In this document: piece by piece, positions 24,401 to 35,832 of the stretch
How positions within the stretch are numbered: position 1 is the stretch's first letter
Layout: each line of letters starts with the position of its first letter
Position numbers and translations under genes: made by a program
NCBI GenBank assembly: GCA_019426215.1
Contig: CM033405.1
Coordinates: 5,433,001 to 5,497,000 of the forward strand
Direction of reading: 5' to 3'
Origin: Buddleja alternifolia
Lineage: Eukaryota > Streptophyta > Magnoliopsida > Lamiales > Scrophulariaceae
Length of the DNA stretch: 64,000 bases
Notes under the pieces: generated by a model
What the model was told of the DNA's origin: nothing
Seen by the model: the letters and a program-made list of their open reading frames with translations, nothing else
Database searches by the model: none

Positions 24401-24901
24401 CACTGGGATGACATTTGTCTTTGTGTAAATCCTTTTGCACAATTACTTGTTTGCCTTTTTTATAGCTGTTTGAAAATGTTTATTTTTCGGACGTGGGGGG
24501 CGTTAGCTCTGGTACAATTGGTTGTTGTATGTTTGACAGTCGACGTCCAATTTTTAGGGTATTAGCGCCCCCCTTTCCTTATGATTTTTAGAATTTTAGG
24601 AGGCTTAAATAGCCATAAGGGTTATTTACTTATGGCATAAGGTGAATTATCACGATGGCCATATTGATATGATCTCGGTCCAGAGTCCATGTCAGAGGGG
24701 GGGGGGGGTTAGTTTTTCACACCTCATTTTCTCTCGGTACTACTAGAAGGATCATAAGGTGGGCTAGCCTCAACCGAGCTCTCAAGGGTTCGGTGGGCTT
24801 TTGTTGCTCCACCTATGCTAGCCTTGAAAAAGGGCTTCAAGTTTTTTGAGTAGTTTCGGTCATAAATATTGGTTCCGAGGAGAGTTTTTTGGGTGTTGTT
24901 A
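21454..24901 (-). other. Repeat-rich non-coding interior of the LTR element
   Basis: GC-richer than the flanks. Imperfect repeats of about 43 bp with the core CCCGTGG(C/T)TTCATGAGC followed by a CTAGTGGGGT motif are tandem at 22625-22905 and reappear singly near 23935-24065. Frames on both strands are short and have no family match, so this is probably spacer filling a non-autonomous retroelement. Confidence 0.55.
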
Positions 24902-25986
24902 GGGATAATTGCAAAAAATTCCCCTGTGTTAATGCGAAATTGCAAAAAAAACACCTATGTTAATGAAATAAACTAAACACCACCATGTGTTATTCAAAAG
25001 TGTGCAAAAAGCCACTTTTTGAAAAAAAAAACAAGTCTGTTTTCATGTTTTTGACCTTTAATGATATGCTTCTTTGCCATTTATAAACTCTTCAAACAAA
25101 ACAAAAGGTAAAATTAGGGGTGTTCACGAATTGGTCGATCTGCCCGAACTGACTGAAAACTGAAAATTTCAATTCAGTTTTCGTTTTTTTTAAGCAAAAA
25201 TCGGTTTTCGGTTCGGTTTCAATTTTCGGATTCGGTTAACCGAACTGAGCGGAAAACCGATTTTAATTTTTTATTAATATATAATATATTTTTTTTTTGT
25301 ATTTTACATACAACATATATCTGGCATCTGGGAGGGGAAAAGTTCGAAAGAAACAGCAATCTTCACTCTGTCTCTCGTAAAATAAATCCCCTCTTTCAGT
25401 CTTCTCTTCACTGCCGACGCCGACCAGGCGACCACCACGCTGTGAGTCTCCGGATGCCGAAACCAGAAGGTACTCCAGTCACTCACCGCCAGATGCCCAC
25501 CAAGCCACCACCGCGATCCACCAGATTCAAATTTTTGGGGTTTTGTTGCTTTTCTTTTATCCCCTTCTTTTGTTACAAAACTTGTTCATAGTTCTTTCTT
25601 TGGTGAAAATATGTCTGTAAATCAGTGAATCACATATGGAAACTCAATTTCTTTGAGCAAATTGAATGGCAATTTTTTTATTTTTTTTAGCAGAAGTTCG
25701 GTTTGACCGAAGCCGAACCGAACCGATTTTCGGTTCGATCTTCGATTTGAGATTTCAGAGAAACAAAATTTTGGTTCGGTTCGGTTCCAAAATCGATCGA
25801 TGAACACCCCTAGGTAAAATAGTGTTGTTTTACCCAAAAAAAACATATTTCTTTCTATCTTTTTAACAAAAAGTGATTTTTTGCAGACTTTTGAGTAACA
25901 CATGGTGGTGTTTAGTCTATTTTGTTAACATAGGTATTTTTTTTGCAATTTTGCATTAACACAGGGGGATTTTTTGCAACTATCTC
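24902..25986. mobile_element. MULE nested in the LTR element
   Basis: Terminal inverted repeats of about 120 bp start GGGATAATTGCAAAAAA on the left and GAGATAGTTGCAAAAAA on the right (opposite strand). Blocks CCCTGTGTTAATGC and AAACACCACCATGTGTTA are conserved in both arms. The flanks are GTGTTGTTA and ATGTTGTTA, a 9-bp target duplication with one mismatch, diagnostic of Mutator-like elements. Removing the nested hAT leaves about 380 bp with no coding capacity. Confidence 0.85.
25115..25812. mobile_element. Non-autonomous hAT element, copy 2 (698 bp), nested in the MULE
   Basis: Ends TAGGGGTGTTCACG and TAGGGGTGTTCATCG (opposite strand), with a perfect 8-bp target duplication GGTAAAAT (25107-25114 and 25813-25820). 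The subterminal regions are full of CGGTTCGGTT repeats. The centre (25310-25560) is a GC-richer block resembling a gene 5' region, as in copy 1. No transposase. Confidence 0.92.
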
Positions 25987-27151
25987 ATGTTGTTAAATCA
26001 CCTGTTCATTAACGTGATACACATTCATATGATATGCTAGGACGTTTTCAAATAAAACTAACATATACCGGAGTATAATGAGAAAGGTGCCCCTCGGCAC
26101 TCAACAAACAGATAGCAAACATTCAGAAATATCCAAACATCAACACAGAATGTACGGGGGTGCATATAGGCACCTCAAAACACAAGTAAAGGTAGGTGGT
26201 GCTCGTGAGCACCCTTAACGCTTGGTCAATGGTGGGTTCTTACTTTCTACCTTGTGGCCTTGAAGATACTAGGTGGATTACTTAGTTTTTTCCATGTTGC
26301 CCTGTGGCCTTGGTGGGGTGCCTAATGCGCTACTTATGACATCTCCCACTGGGTGCCTTGTGGCTTTAGTAGGGTGTTACGGGTGTTTATGCAGCCCTTC
26401 CATGACGTGTTTTAGTTTTTTGGACGCCATAGCCTACACCTCCTTGTCCCCCACTCCTTAATGCTTTTTCCATGAACAAAACATTTAGGAATAAGGTTTT
26501 TATGGGGTGATTTATTATGAGCTATTGTTATTTTTTGTGTGAATGGGTGATCACTTTTAATAGTAGATTATTATGCATAACCTCAATCCGGAGCATACTT
26601 TGTATCGAAGGGGAGGGGGGGCTCTAGTTTATTAGAGCCTCTACCTCTTTCTTATACTCTTGGAGGGGTTACAAGGTGTGCAATAGGGCCTTAACCAAAA
26701 TCCCGTAAGTTCGGGGAGCTTTCGTCTTGCCTCCTGTATCGGCCTCTAAATGGGGCCTTGTATTAATTAATCTCTAGCCTCAGTCGGAAACATTGGTTCC
26801 GAGGAGCACTTAGGAGTGTGTTAAATCATTCAACAGTCATCGTAGTATAAACTTGTATTGTCGTATACACATGTGATGTTCAACATGCATAGTGACATAG
26901 AAGGAGCCATGCTCGAAGGCACCTTAATCATTTGGCTTGTGGCCCACTCGATAGTAGTCCAAGGGAAGCAAAAATTAAAAGCATAAAATAAATTAACTTT
27001 TTCTTGGTACCTCTTGATGCCCTAATTAGGCATAGTAGCTTGTTAAGTTAGGGACTATCCCTAAGGGTGGCTCTCTCATGCATGGCTTCCAGTCCTGAAG
27101 CGCCATTCTCCACTTTTGGCGCTCTTGCTTGTATCTTATTTTTGCCGGGGA
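25987..27151 (-). other. Repeat-rich interior of the LTR element, continued
   Basis: Further imperfect copies of the CTTGTGGCCTTG-type repeats (26220-26400) and mixed-composition spacer. No open reading frame of note. Confidence 0.5.
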
Positions 27152-27571
27152 CGACCTACCAGGGGCGTCTCACCGAGGGCGACTCACCTGGTGCGACTCT
27201 CCGGGGCCGACTTACCGGGGGCAACTCATCGGGGATGACTTACCGAGGGTAACCTACCGAGGGCGACTTACAGGGGGCTACTTACCGCGGATGACTCACC
27301 GGGGATGACCTACCGTGGGTGACTTACTGGGAGTGACTTACCAGGGGTGACTTACCGAGGGTGACCTACTAGGGGCGACTCATCGGGGGTGACTTACCAG
27401 GGGTGACCTACCGGGGACAACTCACCGGGGATGACCTACCAGTGGTGACTCACCTGGGGCAATTTACCGGGGGTGACTAACCGGGGGTGACTTACCAGGG
27501 GTGACCTACTAGGGATGACTTACCAGGGCTGACATACAGGGGCTGACCTACCGGGGGTGACCTAACGGCGG
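27152..27571 (-). repeat. 14-bp tandem array, 30 units
   Basis: Thirty consecutive 14-bp units with consensus TGACTTACCGGGGG fill exactly 420 bp, with substitutions but hardly any net length change. On the element's sense (minus) strand the unit reads CCCCCGGTAAGTCA, so nearly every unit carries GGTAAGT, GGTAGGT or GGTGAGT, close to the plant 5' splice-site consensus. The unit contains TAA on one strand and TGA on the other, so it cannot be coding in any frame. It lies a few hundred bases after the gag-like start. Confidence 0.92.
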
Positions 27572-27773
27572 TGATTTTTGACCTATGCGAATTGACTAAG
27601 GGGTGGAACTTGAGGCCCCTTCTTTTGAGGTGGAGGCGCCTCTTGATGACTTCTCACGTGGGGGTCTTACCCCCCAATAGCTGATGAAACAGGCATCACG
27701 CGTCACGGGTGTGCCTGGGTATATTGCCAGACCGTCTGCGCTGCTGCCCTCACTGAAGCATATTCTACAAGAG

Positions 27774-28040
27774 TCAGTAGTGCTCTTGAGTGATTTCGAA
27801 CACTCTGGTTGCAAGGGGTGGAATCACTGCTAGTGTTAAGAGAGACACGTTTTGCTCTTTCGTCGGTGGTGCTATTTCAAGACCTCCATCGTCAGCCTGA
27901 CCATTAGTAGGATCTTCTCTACCTACTTGAACGTTGGGCTGATCTTCAGGCGTTGGGTTAGGAACTTCATCGACTGTTGTTGGCTGATTGTTGTTAGCCA
28001 TTCTATCACCGGTAGTACGCGCTTGAGACCCAGTTTGCAT
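27774..28040 (-). pseudogene. Gag-like N-terminal remnant of the LTR element
   Basis: The frame opens just after the primer-binding site. The first ATG is at about 28040 and a second, starting MANNNQPTTVDE, at 28002. It stops at 27774. The product is short, hydrophilic and Gln/Pro/Glu-rich (EVPNPTPEDQPN, EDPTNGQADD), like the disordered N-termini of plant Ty3/gypsy gag proteins. A second short frame follows (27596-27814). No capsid core or zinc knuckle is present, so this is either a truncated gag or only the gag leader kept for packaging. Confidence 0.45.
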
Positions 28041-28060
28041 ACGCAGTGGCTGCAGCGCTG

Positions 28061-28078
28061 TTCCCACAGACGGCGCCA
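28061..28078 (-). other. Primer-binding site of the LTR element
   Basis: On the minus strand TGGCGCCGTCTGTGGGAA lies 6 bp inside the right LTR. The first 9 bases match the complement of the plant tRNA-Asp 3' end. This fixes the orientation of the element. Confidence 0.75.
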
Positions 28079-28084
28079 AACTAA

Positions 28085-28499
28085 TGATGGTAAAATTCGT
28101 CAGTCAATGAATATCACGTAATTGACCACGTGGGGAGGGAATCCGATCCAACTCACGACAAACTAGATTGGGGGTTGAAGAATGTATAGACTGCACTCGA
28201 TGTTATGTGAGTTGCCTACCCACCCAAAGTGATGGGATCAAGTCAATCCGTAGTTCTATGGTGTGATCATTGGCCCATTTGTCTATTTATTAACCCAATA
28301 CTTGGTTATCTTATATTAAAATAACCTTCTTTTCTTTTATGCCCTCTTAAGCATAGCATGACGTATTCATAATGGGCCACTAGCCCTTTGGGATTCGCTT
28401 ATTATATTAACCGTAGGCTTGACCCACAGGTAGCGCCCCGGTCCATGCCGGGGTAGGTTAATTACCGTAGTGCCCCCTAGACATTTTTGGTGCACATCA
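28085..28499 (-). repeat. Right (5') LTR of the non-autonomous element
   Basis: 415 bp, colinear with the left LTR except for a deletion of about 100 bp after GTTCTATGGTGTGAT. It is followed by the target duplication ATATA and a short TA run. Confidence 0.88.
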
Positions 28500-28589
28500 A
28501 TATATATATATATATATTAACAAATAGAGGCAAACATAAATTCAAATCTTTTTTTATATTATTATTAAAGCATAACATCATATGCTACC

Positions 28590-29545
28590 GAACGAAGAAG
28601 TGTGATCAATCTCTTGAATTTATTTGAAGAAAATTAAAAGTAATTAGATAATTTTGAAAGCTAGTAATGTTCAATTACTTTAAGAGTTATGATGGAGACT
28701 TCATTGCTATTACAAATTACAATCATCAAATATTTCATTTATTTTTCCTGTGCAAGAAAAATATTTCTTTAGTTTTATAGTTTTTGCTTCATCAATCACA
28801 CTTCTTGCAACTAAATATCTATTTCACAATTATTAGAGCCGGATAACCATTTTTCTTGCCTTAATACAATAAATAAGTTTTTTAGTAACCTTGTATGGAA
28901 ATTACAATATCAGTCACATAAGATAGGTCACCTAGCAATTTAGAATCTATTGTTTACAGATTTGCAAAATTAATTAGTTTATAGGACATATTATTTTGTA
29001 TTTTATCTCAATCGTTAATAAATAGATGAATCATTTGTATTGTCATATGTGTCGCACGTGACCATTTCTTAATTGGAGTAAATTTCATAAATCTTTATGT
29101 AAAATTTCCAAAAAACAAAAAGGCTCACTTTTTTATTAGGGTCTAGGGTTGTAACATTTAAGGGTATTTATGCATTTTAACCAATTATCCTAAACTCATG
29201 ACGACACATGCATACAATTTGTGAAATTTCATCAATTTTCTTAATTGATGGAACCAAAATAGCAGAACTAAGAATTCGAGATTATTTTTGTAATTTTAGA
29301 AATAATAAGACTATAATTGTACATCTGTTTTGGACTAATAATGCAATTTTCTTATATTATATAACCTAAATATTTGTTTTCTCTGTTATCGCTTCTCTTT
29401 TGTTTGTGAACCTTTTTTCTTGTTTGGACATGGTAAAAACAAAAATAGTGTATGCGATACGGATCGGGGTCAAATGGTTTTTGCACTGAAAATTGAATCG
29501 ACCCAACATGCTCGGTTAACAAAAGTTCAATTAGGGACCAAAACT
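28590..29545. repeat. Dispersed 0.95-kb repeat, copy 1
   Basis: It matches 59105-60055 colinearly, e.g. TTTATTTGAAGAAAATTA, GTTTACAGATTTGCAAAATT, AATAAATAGATG, GGGTATTTATGCATTTT and TTAACAAAAGTTCAATT. By-eye identity is about 80% with small indels. It starts near the right edge of the LTR element; its partner starts at the truncated 5' edge of the Tat polyprotein. No coding potential. Confidence 0.75.
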
Positions 29546-29689
29546 TAAAAGTTAAATATATAAATTGTAGATAGAAGAAGGGGACTCTAACGAACTAGCT
29601 CGATAAACCTAAGATAATAGTTGTTCGTCTAAGCCAAGTTAAGCTATTCCGATCTTACTCCAAATTACTGTACAAACTTGGACTCGGGG

Positions 29690-29835
29690 ATTGGACCATT
29701 TGTAGGGTGTGGTGAAAACCCTCTTTGGCAATTCCTTCTACCACTCGATTGACTTCTCTCTATACATGCACAATGCTAATATGTGAATCCACGGCTACAG
29801 TTTGCTAGATCTGCTGAATTGGAGCGAATTGATGG
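29690..29835 (-). pseudogene. Non-LTR retrotransposon RNase H C-terminal fragment
   Basis: The minus strand reads HV-stop-REVNRVVEGIAKEGF followed by a short tail. This matches the last motif of plant RVT_3-type RNase H domains (HVYREANxVADxLAKxG), seen at the C-terminus of LINE polyproteins and LINE-derived host proteins. A stop replaces the residue before REVN. Only about 45 codons are recognisable and no reverse transcriptase was found nearby. Confidence 0.45.
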
Positions 29836-30236
29836 TGTGTCGCGACACACTAGATAAAGTTTTGGTCACTATAAGATAAAATATACGCATTCAATTCATC
29901 AAATATAAAAATGTACTATCAAATACTCTTTTTAACTGCAATATAAAACTCTTAAGAAAAAAAAAAGAAAAAGAAAACTGCAATATAAAACGTGTGAGTT
30001 TAATGAGGAGATTCCCAATTTCCCACCATCACCACACACACTATTACATTCTATTGACAGACTTGAGGGGAAATAAAAGAATAGAATAGTTAGTTATAAT
30101 AAGCCAACAACTTTGGCCCAATTTTAGAATGAAAAATATTATATACCACCATTTTCATATTATTGATTTTTCACCTTCCTTTTATTTAAAAAATATAGAT
30201 GTATTAAATTCATTAAAATCAATTAATTGAAAATGA

Positions 30237-30345
30237 TTTCTTGCCAAAAGCAAGAAAGTAAAAAATTACTATATGGTATTGGTATTAGAATATATAAAAA
30301 GTGGTATATAACATTACTATATGGTATTGGTATTAGAATATTAGA
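30237..30345. repeat. Short direct repeat upstream of the purine permease gene
   Basis: ATTACTATATGGTATTGGTA followed by TTAGAATAT occurs twice, about 49 bp apart (near 30266 and 30315). It lies about 200 bp upstream of the proposed first exon, within the likely promoter. Confidence 0.7.
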
Positions 30346-30497
30346 TCTAATAATCCTCCATTCATTCATTTATTATTATTTTATTCCGTTATTAATAATC
30401 CCTCTCCCGATTTTTTAACGCAGTTAGATATCTACGTGTCATCACAATCCTCCTCTTGATCGATTGAATAATCATTTTTTTTTGTTTCGAATTCATT

Positions 30498-33400
30498 ATG
30501 ACAGGTAAATATTTCTCCAATTAATTATCTTTATCTCTAATTACCTACTTTTTTTTTCCCTTTTTTTGTTTATGTATCTCCTTCTTGAATTGAATACTGT
30601 GTTTGTTTTCGTTTGCTTATTGTATTGATTACGTTGTTCATGGATTGTCCTTTGAAATTTCCAAGTGGGGTTCGGTTGATATTGTTCATGCGGTAGGATG
30701 TGGAGAGAGAAAAACTGGTATCGTCGAGAAAATTCTAAAAATTCTCTCTTCAAGTTCTGACGACCGTCTATATACTTATCGCACATCTATAGGTGTACAC
30801 GGGAATGTTAAAGAGGTTTTGAGTTGATTTTGCACCACATGTTTAACACTATTAAGTAATTATAGATCTTTTTGAAGAAAATTATTGCAATGGGGATTAC
30901 TAGACCTAATTAATTTTAGACTGACTTAAATAAAATAAGAATGTGTTCAGTGACGGCAGTCAGTTAATTGGTTGTGATTAAGAACCGTTGACTTGTTTGT
31001 CATAAATTTGCTTTATGAGAAAGCCCATAAAGTTGTATTTAAACAAATCCAGTAGAACTACTTGAATTATTTCAGCAAATAATAATAATAAGCATAATTA
31101 TTTAAGCCAATGGAGAGTTTGGGCTTGATGACATGAGCGGGAGATTGGATCTTGACATAAGATCTTGAAGAGTTGAACAAATAAGGCTCCATATGGTTAT
31201 ATTTTCGAAAATGAATTCTGAATTTTTTTTGGAAGATGTGTATTGTAGAAATTTATGTAAAAATATTGACTTTTTTGTGTTGTTTGGATGAGCTTTTAGA
31301 AAATAATTGGGAGTAATGTAGATGTAATAGAAAGTTGATTATTATTGGGATTAGATATATGAAATGATTGGATTGATTTAATAATATTGTAAAGAGTGAT
31401 TTTGAATAATTTTTTAAGTAAAAAATTATTTATTTATAATTCTGAATTAGATTTAAATACATATATATATATATATATGTATATGTACATAAATAAATAT
31501 AAAGAATAGAAAAGAGGAAATACAGGAAATACCGATTATGTATATACATTAACTACGCCTACACTCATATGTATACATATAATTTGGTTATATGATGAAC
31601 ATACAGTTGGGAATGTTTAGCCATATACCAATTGAATATGAATCGAAAACAAAACTTATGCATGAGCCGAGTCATTGTAAAAAATTCTTTCTTTTTTATT
31701 TTTAATTTAAACAAATTTATTGTAAATATTGTATATATACATATGTATATATGCTTTAAATACATACATAAATACATTCAAAACACACCACATACCAGCG
31801 GCGGATCTAGAAATTTGGGTCAGTGGGGCCACCAGAGACGGAGCCAGGAATTTTACTGAGGAGGGGGTGAGATTGTTGTGATATAGTTATACAATTTGTT
31901 TTTTGCCTAATAGACGAAGGATTTAAGGGGAGGGCCCACGCTACGGTATGCTATATTTATGGGAGGGGGGGGATATAATAAGAAACTAGATTCAATTACA
32001 ACTTTTGACATACTTTATACTCTTATATCTCTTTCGTTAAAGCCAGAATTTTGGGTTTTGGAGGGCGAACTCAAAGTAAAAGGAGAAAACATGATATTTT
32101 GAGTTTTGGGGGGCGGGGAGCTCAAAGTAAAAGGAGAATACGTGATATTTTTTGATCTTGAGGGGAGCGAAATTCAAATATAAAAAATTTTGCAAGGTAA
32201 AAAAATGAATTTCAAAATTGAGGGGGCTTTAAAATTTGAGTGGGGGCATTAATGTAATTTAAAAATTAAAATTAAAAAATATGTATATATTAAAAAAAAA
32301 TTGAGTGGGGGCAACCTTCAATACATGTAGATCCGCCCCTGCCACTTACATATATAACTGCATACATACATATACATTAACGTGTATATATACTTTTAAC
32401 TACGTATATATGTTAACTGGGTATATACTTATATGTATACCTATGAATTGGTGAAATGATGAATATATATGCATATTTATACCTATACGTGTAAATGTAC
32501 AATTATATACGTATATTTATAAATATCATTGCATGATATATTCTTAGTTATACCTAATAATAATAAAAAATTATTTAATTATAAACATTAAAATATTTAT
32601 AATAATATAATATGAATTTGTTATATAAAATTTGATAAAGTAAGAAAGAAAATGAATTGGATAGTGGTGTAGTGTGATTAATGAAGAAAGAGAGTATAAA
32701 ATGATTGAAAGGATGAATGATAGGTAATTATATAGAGGAATGTGTAGTAGGATTTGAAAATTGAATATTTTCTATAGAGTTGGTTTCAAGCGTGCGTGCA
32801 TTTTCATTTTCTGACTATCCAAAAAATGATTCCAAAAATGATTCCTTTCAGTGTAGGACCCAATTTTGGATACGTAACCATTCTTGGATCTAGAATGTCC
32901 ATCTTTCGATACCCAAGTTCTTTTTCCATACCCCCCTCATTTGATAATGAACTGTTGCACGTATACTTTTGTGAATGGAGTGAAGATTTGTGATGTTATA
33001 TACAGTGTTGATTGTTTCCTCTGTCAATGCTAATTTAGTGAAACTCAATGTCCATAGTGATGTCAACATTCTTGTTAAACATGTACTTGTCACTCGATTT
33101 AGTTTCATTTTATCCTTTAACTCGAGAACGATGATTTTCTAACGTGTTTGCGTTCGTGTTTGCTGTCAATCACATAGCAGATAATCAAGAACCGATTCTG
33201 GAAAGAGGCGGGCTTTCTACTAATCAGTGAAAGTTTAAGCGTTCGAACTGGTGGCTATTAGTGGTTGTAAACATAATTTTTCTCGTTGTTGGTCAAGCTG
33301 CTGCTGTCCTGTTGGGAAGGTTTTATTACGACAAAGGCGGAAATAGTAAATGGATGGCCACTTTAGTCCAAACAGCTGCTTTTCCAATTCTTTTCATCTC

Positions 33401-34256
33401 ATATTTTTTCCTTCGTCCATCAAACGAGTCTCCAAGTTTATCACCACCACCTTCAATTCTCACTTTAACCATAATCTATGTCGTCATTGGAGCCCTGATT
33501 GCTGGTGATAACATGCTATACTCTATTGGACTATTATACCTATCCGCTTCGACTTATTCTCTCATTTGCGCCACGCAGTTAGCCTTTAATGCAGTTTTCT
33601 CATATTTCATCAACCGTCAAAAGTTTACTGCTTTAATCTTTAATTCCGTGGTGATTCTTTCGTTTTCTGCTTCTCTTCTTGCTATAAACGATGACTCGGA
33701 TAAACCTTCAGGGGTATCCAGTAATAAGTATGTGATTGGAATTATTACCGCCCTTGCAGCTTCTGCTCTTTACTCTCTTTTGCTATCTCTTATGCAACTA
33801 ACATTTGAGAAAGTTCTGAAAAAGGAAACTTTTTTTGTAGTTCTCGAAATGCAAATATATACAGCTGTTGTGGCTACTTGTGTTACGATTGTGGGTCTTT
33901 TCGCAAGCGGAGAATGGAAAACTCTACGGGGTGAAATGAACAGTTTTACCCCCGGGAAGCTTTCTTACATAATGACTCTTGTTTGGACTGCTGTCGCGTG
34001 GCAAATATGCTATGTTGGTGTCGTGGGTTTGATATTCGTGGTGTCGTCTCTTTTCTCTAACGTTATAAGTACTCTTTCGTTGGCTGTTACTCCTATTGCG
34101 TCTCTTATAGTGTTCCATGATAAGATGAATGGGGTGAAGATAATTGCAATGTTGATGGCGTTTTGGGGATTCACTTCTTACATATATCAGAATTATGTCG
34201 ATGATCTTAAGGTAAGGAAGAATCAAACTGAAGCTAATGATGCCCCTTGTTCATGA
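30498..34256 (+). CDS. Purine permease (PUP family, PUP10/PUP21-like), with possible premature stop
   Basis: The main exon encodes about 10 membrane segments of the plant purine permease family (EamA-like), which carries adenine, cytokinins and related bases across membranes. Family blocks are GQAAAVLLGRFYYDKGGNSK, LYLSASTYSLICATQLAFNA, SGEWKTLRGEM, WTAVAWQICYVG and FHDKMNGVKIIAMLMAFWGF. No ATG precedes the first membrane segment in this exon. A 7-nt exon ATGACAG at 30498-30504 followed by GTAAAT, joined to an acceptor CACATAG at 33177, restores the frame and gives a start MTADNQEPILERGG, like Arabidopsis PUP10. An in-frame TGA at 33228-33230 then interrupts the variable N-terminus before KFKRSNWWLL. 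The intron (about 2.67 kb) holds a hAT element. It is either a pseudogene or uses another first exon. Confidence 0.8.
31796..32341. mobile_element. hAT-like element in the purine permease intron
   Basis: Ends CAGCGGCGGATCTA and CAGGGGCGGATCTA (opposite strand) are flanked by 8-bp CCACATAC (31788-31795) and CCACTTAC (32342-32349), 7 of 8 matching. The interior repeats GGGGGCGAACTCAAAGTAAA-like blocks and contains another hAT-like start (CAGAGACGGAGCCAGG near 31831). No coding. Confidence 0.8.
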
Positions 34257-35824
34257 TGTTTTTCGTTTGTGGGATGTAATAGAAAAGATTTTTAGGGCCT
34301 CGTATTTAGATATCCATAATGTTTCTCATTGTTAAGAGCTGCATTCTTACCGACTCAAATGTGATTTACAATCAAGAGTTAGTTTGGAAGGTCGATTCTG
34401 AGTCTTGAGACAAACACAATTGTTCATTTGGTGGGACTCAGTAGGGTCCACCATACACTTGTGATTACGATTGTTGACATTCTGGGAGTCCTCTAGTATA
34501 TCAACTCCAGGTTATTTCTTTTTGATGATACGTTTTCATTTGTGATACTGTATAGATTGGTAATTTTGATGGCTGAAGTTGGTATTATACATGACAAGTG
34601 TGTCTAAAATTCTCTTTAATATAACAAGTGTTACTCTAAGGTAATTGAATGAATAACAGGAAGAAACCAAGTTTTAGTGGTCATTCGAAGAGCTCTCGGG
34701 ATACTTTATGTTCATTCTATTTTTATATTTTTCCGATTTAAGTGTTCGTAAGAGATATATCCTTGATGATTTTTCCTCTAAATTACTGGAATAATTTCAT
34801 AAAATAATTTATGCAAATTATTATGTATTTTATATTATACACCCCATGCGTACACAAAGATATAGTCACACCCTAGATATAGACGTATATTAGAACCTCC
34901 TATAATTGATAATATTCACCTTCGTAATATTATTATATATCACTTCTTAACTTGTCGTTTTTATTTATTTTCTAGTTCTTGTAAGAAATATATATATATA
35001 TATATGCAGTTGATTAGCTTGCTGTAAGAAATATATATAATAAAAAGCAAGTTGCATTTTTAATTCCGTTGTAACATTGTTTGTAAAATTACATAATTAG
35101 TCTCATATGATGCAATTTTTTGCACTTTTAGTCCAACCGTTAAATAAAAAAATAAACGGAAGTCATTAGTTTAAACGTGTGCATTGCAGGTGATCAGTAA
35201 TAAAATTAACAGCGGATGCATTACATGAGCGAAAACGGGTCCAATTTTTAATAGTTAGGACCAAAATTCCAATAAAATGTATTCTACAGGATTAATTTTG
35301 CAAGTTTATAAATAATGAGATTAAAATGGCAACAAACACTATCCTATAAATATTGTAATTTTTCCGTTTCAGCATAATTGATGCGTAGTATAAAACAAAA
35401 TCATATCTTATCATATCAATATGAGTGATAAAACGGTGAAGGGTAAAGCGATGGCGTATAACATTTTTCATATTTTTTTCTAAGAATTTAGAATAATAAG
35501 TGATCTTGCTTAGACTACAATTCTTAAGCTAGCTCTTCTGGCGCCGCAAATTGAAGGAAGGAAACAAATTGCACGAAGTTGGACCTAAATAATGCTAGAA
35601 TTGATTACTTGCCCTCTTCGGTCCTAAGTCCCAACGTAAGCTTGGACAATTATGCTGGATTATAGTATAGCTCTGTTTGTAAAAATTGGAAGAAAATAAA
35701 GAAAGTATTCTTAAGCTTTTGTTGGATTTAAGTCATTTTTGTTGTTGTTTGGTTTTCACCTCTTTTGATTCTGTTTCTCTAAAAAAAATAAAAAATTAGA
35801 AAGTAAAAGCAGGTCCATAGGTAT
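34257..35824. other. Intergenic downstream of the purine permease
   Basis: The first 300 bp are probably the permease 3' UTR. At about 35045-35340 an imperfect long inverted repeat (AAGTTGCATTTTTAATTCC against GTTGCCATTTTAATCTC) suggests an old MULE-type MITE. No gene seen. Confidence 0.35.
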
Positions 35825-35832
35825 ATTTCAAC

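Larger units (their letters stand above)
20936..28499 (-). mobile_element. Complete non-autonomous LTR retrotransposon (7.56 kb) with nested insertions
   Basis: Two LTRs (20936-21453 and 28085-28499) begin TGATG and end GTGCACATCA. They are flanked by the 5-bp target duplication ATATA (20931-20935 and 28500-28504). Next to the right LTR, the minus strand carries TGGCGCCGTCTGTGGGAA (28061-28078), a primer-binding site whose first part matches the tRNA-Asp 3' end, so the element reads right to left. Next to the left LTR the minus strand has a polypurine-like GGGAATGGGGTC. The 6.6-kb interior holds a gag-like N-terminal remnant, a 30-copy 14-bp array and families of short imperfect repeats, but no protease, reverse transcriptase or integrase. 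A MULE and, inside it, a hAT element were inserted later. Confidence 0.88.

Noticed and set aside
27067..27252. Gly/Thr-rich repeat peptide
   Set aside because: It is a chance frame through the first part of the 14-bp array; the array has stops in all frames overall.
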